Origin: Allosphingosinicella sp.
GTDB taxonomy: Bacteria > Pseudomonadota > Alphaproteobacteria > Sphingomonadales > Sphingomonadaceae
Reading direction: 5' to 3'
Assembly (NCBI GenBank): GCA_030146745.1
Contig: JASLBD010000448.1
Coordinates: forward strand, 1 to 7,860
Length of the DNA: 7,860 bases
Of this stretch, positions 5,023 through 7,860 are shown in pieces. Numbering within the stretch: position 1 is the stretch's first letter; each line of letters starts with the position of its first letter. Below the pieces are notes generated by a model. The model was not told where the DNA came from. It saw only the letters and a list, made by a program, of their open reading frames with translations, and ran no database searches. A program made the translations under genes and the position numbers.

Positions 5023-6642
5023 GTGAGCGGCTCGAATCTGCTCTCGATCCTCGCCCACGCGCGCGCCGGCGCGCTCGACCGCGCGTGGCGCCTTTTCGAG
5101 GAGGGCGGGCTGGTGACGCAAACTGAAAACCCGGCCGTTCTGGCCATCAGGGGGCGCCTCCTCAAGGACCGCGCAGCACGCCACGCCGGCGACGCCCGCG
5201 ATCGCCTCTGCCGGCAAGCGGCGGAAGCCTATGAGCAGGCGGCGGCCCTGAAGCCGGCGAGCTACCCGTTGATAAACGCGGCCACCCTCTATTATCTCGC
5301 TGGCGACCGCGATCGCACCGAGACGCTGGCGCGGCGGACGCTCGCGCTCGTCGAGAGCAATCCAGAGGAACCCGAAACGCCATACTACCGGGCCGCCACT
5401 CGCGCCGAAGCGCTGCTGCTGCTCGGCCGCCATGAGGACGCCAGCGCCGCTTTCGCGGAGGCGGCTCTCCTCGCCCCTCAGGCCTGGGAGGATCACGCCT
5501 CCACCCTGCGCCAGTTCGCCCTGATCCTCGCCGCCCAAGGCCAGGATGCATCCTGGCTAGACGCCCACCGCCCGCCCCGCTCGCTCCATTTCGGCGGGCA
5601 CATGTCGTTCGATCCCAAGGTCATTCGCCGCGAGCATCTCGACGAGAAGATCGCCGCCGTACTGGACGAGGAGAATGTCGGCTTCGGCTTCGGGGCGCTC
5701 GCCGCCGGCGCGGACATCATCATCGCCGAGGCGCTGCTGGAGCGGGGGGCGGAAGTCCATGCGGTGCTGCCCGGCGGAGCCGAGGCTTTCGCCGCCGTCT
5801 CCGTCGATCCGTTCGGCAGGGCGTGGCGGCGGCGCTTCGACGCGGTGCTCGCCTCGGCCGAGACGGTCCGCCCGGTGCGTCCACTCGGCGGCGCGCCCGA
5901 CTCCGCGATGATCGGCCTCGCCGACGAGGTGGCGATGGGGGCGGCCCTGATGAACGGTCGGCGGCTGGAGAGCTCTGCCGTACAGTTGCTGGTGCTCGAT
6001 GCCTCGGAGGCCGGCAACGGCGCATCGGCCCGTGCACGAGACATCTGGGCCGCGGGCAGATGGCGGCAACGTGTCCTCAGCGCACCGCGCGAAACGCGCC
6101 ACGACGCCCAGGGCCGGGGAACGCAGACGGTCAAGCCGATGGCGGTGCTCGCCATTGGTATCGGCGCGGAAATGGCCCTGACCCAAGCCTTGGCGGAATT
6201 GCACGGACAGCTCGCGAACGTCCCCGCCCCGGCCCTGCCGCCCTATCTCACCGAGGACCGGCTGATCCTCGCTTATCCGGGGCCCGGCGAAGCGGCCGAA
6301 GCGGCCGTGCGGCTATTGGGTAGGGGGGGCGAGGCCCTCCCCCTCCGAATCGGCGGCCAATACGGCCCCGCCGCCACCTTCCGCGATCCCTTCAGCAACG
6401 CCCTCCGTGTCGCCCCGTCCGCCACCGCCGCAGCCGCAGGCGCCCTCGCCTCCGCCCCGTCCGGCACGGCCTGCGTCACCGACGATTTCGCCGCCGCCCT
6501 CGCCGCCGCCGGCCCGCGCCGCCCGGCCAGCGAATATATCGGCGAGCTCGACGCGCCGGACGGCGGGCCGCCGGTCGGGCTTTACGCGCTCAAATCATAT
6601 GATCAGCTCTTCCAGCCTCTGGGGGGCGACGACGGTCAGTGA
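5023..6642 (+). CDS. TPR - SLOG-like - degenerate class III cyclase-like three-domain protein
   Basis: 539 residues from GTG 5023. Residues about 36-170 are TPR-like helices (EAYEQAAALKPASYPLINAATLYYLAGD is typical), of the type often annotated as a TRAFs-binding region. Residues 187-252 carry SLHFGGHMSF and then VGFGFGALAAGADIIIAEALLERGAEVHAVLPG, the glycine-rich strand-helix-strand of DprA/LOG-like (SLOG) Rossmann domains, which bind nucleotides. Residues 370-524 follow the order of a class III nucleotide cyclase: KPMAVLAIGIG, TEDRLILAYPG, LPLRIGGQYGPAATFRDPF and a final EYIGELDAPDGG...GLYALK. By my alignment the first metal-binding Asp is Ile or Gly, the second may survive as Asp412, and the Asn and Arg of the V-N-x-A-A-R helix are gone, so it should be catalytically dead and perhaps a binding domain. 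No signal or membrane segment; cytoplasmic. An in-frame TTG at 5011 is the only other start, and neither start has a strong ribosome site. It lies on the same strand as the TIR operon and overlaps the next gene's end. Domain names are from pattern recognition. Confidence 0.75.
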   Translation: MSGSNLLSILAHARAGALDRAWRLFEEGGLVTQTENPAVLAIRGRLLKDRAARHAGDARDRLCRQAAEAYEQAAALKPASYPLINAATLYYLAGDRDRTETLARRTLALVESNPEEPETPYYRAATRAEALLLLGRHEDASAAFAEAALLAPQAWEDHASTLRQFALILAAQGQDASWLDAHRPPRSLHFGGHMSFDPKVIRREHLDEKIAAVLDEENVGFGFGALAAGADIIIAEALLERGAEVHAVLPGGAEAFAAVSVDPFGRAWRRRFDAVLASAETVRPVRPLGGAPDSAMIGLADEVAMGAALMNGRRLESSAVQLLVLDASEAGNGASARARDIWAAGRWRQRVLSAPRETRHDAQGRGTQTVKPMAVLAIGIGAEMALTQALAELHGQLANVPAPALPPYLTEDRLILAYPGPGEAAEAAVRLLGRGGEALPLRIGGQYGPAATFRDPFSNALRVAPSATAAAAGALASAPSGTACVTDDFAAALAAAGPRRPASEYIGELDAPDGGPPVGLYALKSYDQLFQPLGGDDGQ

Positions 6643-7338
6643 GCCGGGGTCGCGGCGGATGAAGCCGCGCCGCTCGAGCGCGCTCACCGCCCTCGACGCG
6701 GTCTCGCGGGTGGTCGAGACCCGCACGGCCAGCTCGGACAGGACCGGCGCCGGCCGGATGACATGGCCGGGCGAGGCCCGGGCGAGCCGGAGGATCTCGG
6801 CATGGACCCGCCCCACCGCCGAGACCGCCGCGCGCTCGTAGATCCGCGACGTCGCCCGCCTCAGCTGGCGAAGAAGCAGCCGCGACAAGGCAAGGCCGAT
6901 CGCGCCGTAGCTTTCGGCCAGCGCCACCAGGTCGCGGCTCTTGAGGACGAAGCTTCGTGCCGCCTCCACGGCGACGATCTCGGCCTCCTCCGGCGCGGGA
7001 TCGAGCTCGCCCAGCGCTCCGAACAGGTCGCCGGGGCGATATTCGCAGAGCAGGACCACCTGGCCCTCGACGCTGTACAGCAGGGCATGGGCCCGCCCCT
7101 GGGTCAGCAGATAGGCGGCCGCCGCTTTCTCGCCCTGTCGAACGATGGTGGCGTGAGCGTCGAAGGCGCGGACGCTGCCGCGCACGTAGATCCGGCCGGC
7201 GATCTCCTCGCTGCAGGCGAAGGTCTCGCGAAGAAAGTCGCGCACGTCCTGCTCCGGCAGGGACTTGGCTCGGTTCGGTATGGCCACGGACGGACAGAAC
7301 AGCACGAGGCGGAAGCGCTTGGCAAGCGCCGGAGCCAT
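6595..7338 (-). CDS. Crp/Fnr-family transcription regulator
   Basis: A 247-residue regulator with an N-terminal cyclic-nucleotide-type beta-roll (about residues 45-135, with RPGDLFGALGEL at 101-112) followed by a long dimer helix and a Crp-type winged helix (199-230: LSELAVRVSTTRETASRAVSALERRGFIRR), which binds DNA. In E. coli CRP the phosphate of cAMP is held by Arg-Ser right after the GELGL segment; here the matching place reads AEI (119-121), so cAMP binding in the CRP manner is unlikely. There is no N-terminal Cys cluster for an Fnr iron-sulphur centre (only Cys at 15 and 42 in that part). The effector is unknown. ATG 7338 has a weak CGGAG ten bases before it; GTG 7287 is an alternative that would drop 17 residues. 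The reading frame extends further upstream without a stop, but that part is antisense to nadD. Its last 48 bases overlap the end of the convergent neighbour. Confidence 0.88.
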   Translation of the reverse strand: MAPALAKRFRLVLFCPSVAIPNRAKSLPEQDVRDFLRETFACSEEIAGRIYVRGSVRAFDAHATIVRQGEKAAAAYLLTQGRAHALLYSVEGQVVLLCEYRPGDLFGALGELDPAPEEAEIVAVEAARSFVLKSRDLVALAESYGAIGLALSRLLLRQLRRATSRIYERAAVSAVGRVHAEILRLARASPGHVIRPAPVLSELAVRVSTTRETASRAVSALERRGFIRRDPGSLTVVAPQRLEELII

Positions 7339-7353
7339 GCTATCGACGCTCCG

Positions 7354-7860
7354 GTGATCCGCACCGGCCTTCTCGGCGGCTCGTTCAACCCCGCCCATCG
7401 CGGCCACCGCCGGGTGAGCGCGGCGGCGATCCGCGCCCTCGGGCTGGACGAAATGTGGTGGCTGGTCTCGCCCGGCAATCCGCTCAAGCCGGTCCAGGGC
7501 ATGGCCCCTCTCCCCGCCCGGCTCGCCTCGGCACGGCGGCTGGCGCGCGGCCTTCCGATCCGGGCCACCGCGATCGAGGCCGAGCTCGGCACCCGCTACA
7601 CCGTCGATACGCTGGCCACGCTCCTCCCGCTTCATCCCGACCGCCGCTTCATCTGGCTGATGGGCGAGGACAATCTCGCCCAGTTCCACCTCTGGCGCCA
7701 CTGGCGGAAAATCGCCCGCACGGTTCCGATTGCGGTCGTTTCGCGTCCGGGATATGATGGCGCCGCCCACGCGGCTCGCGCGATGGGCTGGCTGCGGCGC
7801 TTCGTCCAACCCGCGGACCAGGCTCGGCACTGGACGGAGTGGAGACCGCCGGCGCTCGTG
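7354..7860 (+). CDS. nadD: Nicotinate-nucleotide adenylyltransferase NadD, 5' part (3' end outside the window)
   Basis: NadD transfers AMP from ATP to nicotinate mononucleotide, making deamido-NAD+, the step before NAD+ synthetase in NAD+ biosynthesis; it is cytoplasmic and usually essential. The 169 visible residues show the nucleotidyltransferase signature GLLGGSFNPAHRGH (residues 5-18), SPGNPLKP (43-50), TRYTVDTL (about 82-89) and WLMGEDNLAQFHLWRHW (about 103-119), then VVSRPGYD. The C-terminal part with the second ATP-binding motif (S-x-T-x-x-R type) is beyond the window. The start is GTG 7354: no other start lies in frame upstream for many codons, and the motif begins right after it, as in other family members. 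There is no good Shine-Dalgarno. It is divergent from the Crp/Fnr gene. Confidence 0.93.
   Translation, partial: MIRTGLLGGSFNPAHRGHRRVSAAAIRALGLDEMWWLVSPGNPLKPVQGMAPLPARLASARRLARGLPIRATAIEAELGTRYTVDTLATLLPLHPDRRFIWLMGEDNLAQFHLWRHWRKIARTVPIAVVSRPGYDGAAHAARAMGWLRRFVQPADQARHWTEWRPPALV

Noticed and set aside
7337..7339. ATG at 7337 as nadD start
   Set aside because: It is in another frame and reaches a stop after six codons.
6957..7757. Plus-strand open frame of 266 codons crossing the Crp/Fnr gene and nadD
   Set aside because: It is Arg/Pro-rich with no motif, and conflicts with both well-supported genes.
7339..7830. Upstream extension of the Crp/Fnr reading frame to about 411 codons
   Set aside because: The extra part is antisense to NadD motifs and the Crp/Fnr fold is complete from residue 1 at 7338.

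Overview
The window is high-GC bacterial DNA. Its gene style (a DEAD-box helicase with a long charged tail, a cytosolic-looking PLC-type phosphoesterase, a TIR-TM-TPR protein, NadD with the GGSFNPAHRGH motif) suggests an alphaproteobacterium, most likely a sphingomonad. That placement is inferred from protein flavour and base composition; no rRNA or other marker is present. I see no tRNA, rRNA, CRISPR array, insertion sequence or integrase.

Layout, left to right. (1) Positions 2-1018 hold the 3' part of a DEAD-box RNA helicase gene, entering from the left edge just after its DEAD motif and ending in a repetitive, charged tail. That tail contains a perfect 36-bp palindrome. (2) 1098-2483 encodes a 461-residue phosphoesterase of the phospholipase C / acid phosphatase AcpA superfamily, with no signal peptide. 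(3) 2484-2618 is an AT-richer gap with an extended -10-like promoter and an imperfect inverted repeat that could be an operator. (4) 2619-4187 encodes a TIR-transmembrane-TPR protein. It is followed 20 bases later, behind a strong Shine-Dalgarno, by an unrecognised 193-residue protein (4208-4789) whose DNA is far more AT-rich than everything around it. (5) After a 233-base gap, 5023-6642 encodes a three-part protein: an N-terminal TPR region, a DprA/LOG-like (SLOG-type) Rossmann region, and a C-terminal domain that looks like a class III nucleotide cyclase stripped of catalytic residues. (6) Its end overlaps, tail to tail, a Crp/Fnr-family regulator on the minus strand (7338-6595). (7) Divergent from that, only 15 bases away, nadD begins at 7354 and runs off the right edge.

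The helicase and nadD look like ordinary chromosomal genes. The stretch 2511-6642 looks accessory: a predicted NAD+-cleaving or nucleotide-producing TIR protein anchored in the membrane, a foreign-looking small partner, and a TPR/SLOG/pseudo-cyclase protein that could sense a nucleotide. TIR and SLOG domains are both recurrent parts of bacterial nucleotide-based defence and signalling systems, so this is the best candidate here for an undescribed module. The link between the third gene and the first two rests only on co-orientation, adjacency and domain logic. The nicotinamide-nucleotide adenylyltransferase NadD nearby makes the NAD+ precursor, but it is a housekeeping gene and its closeness may be coincidence.
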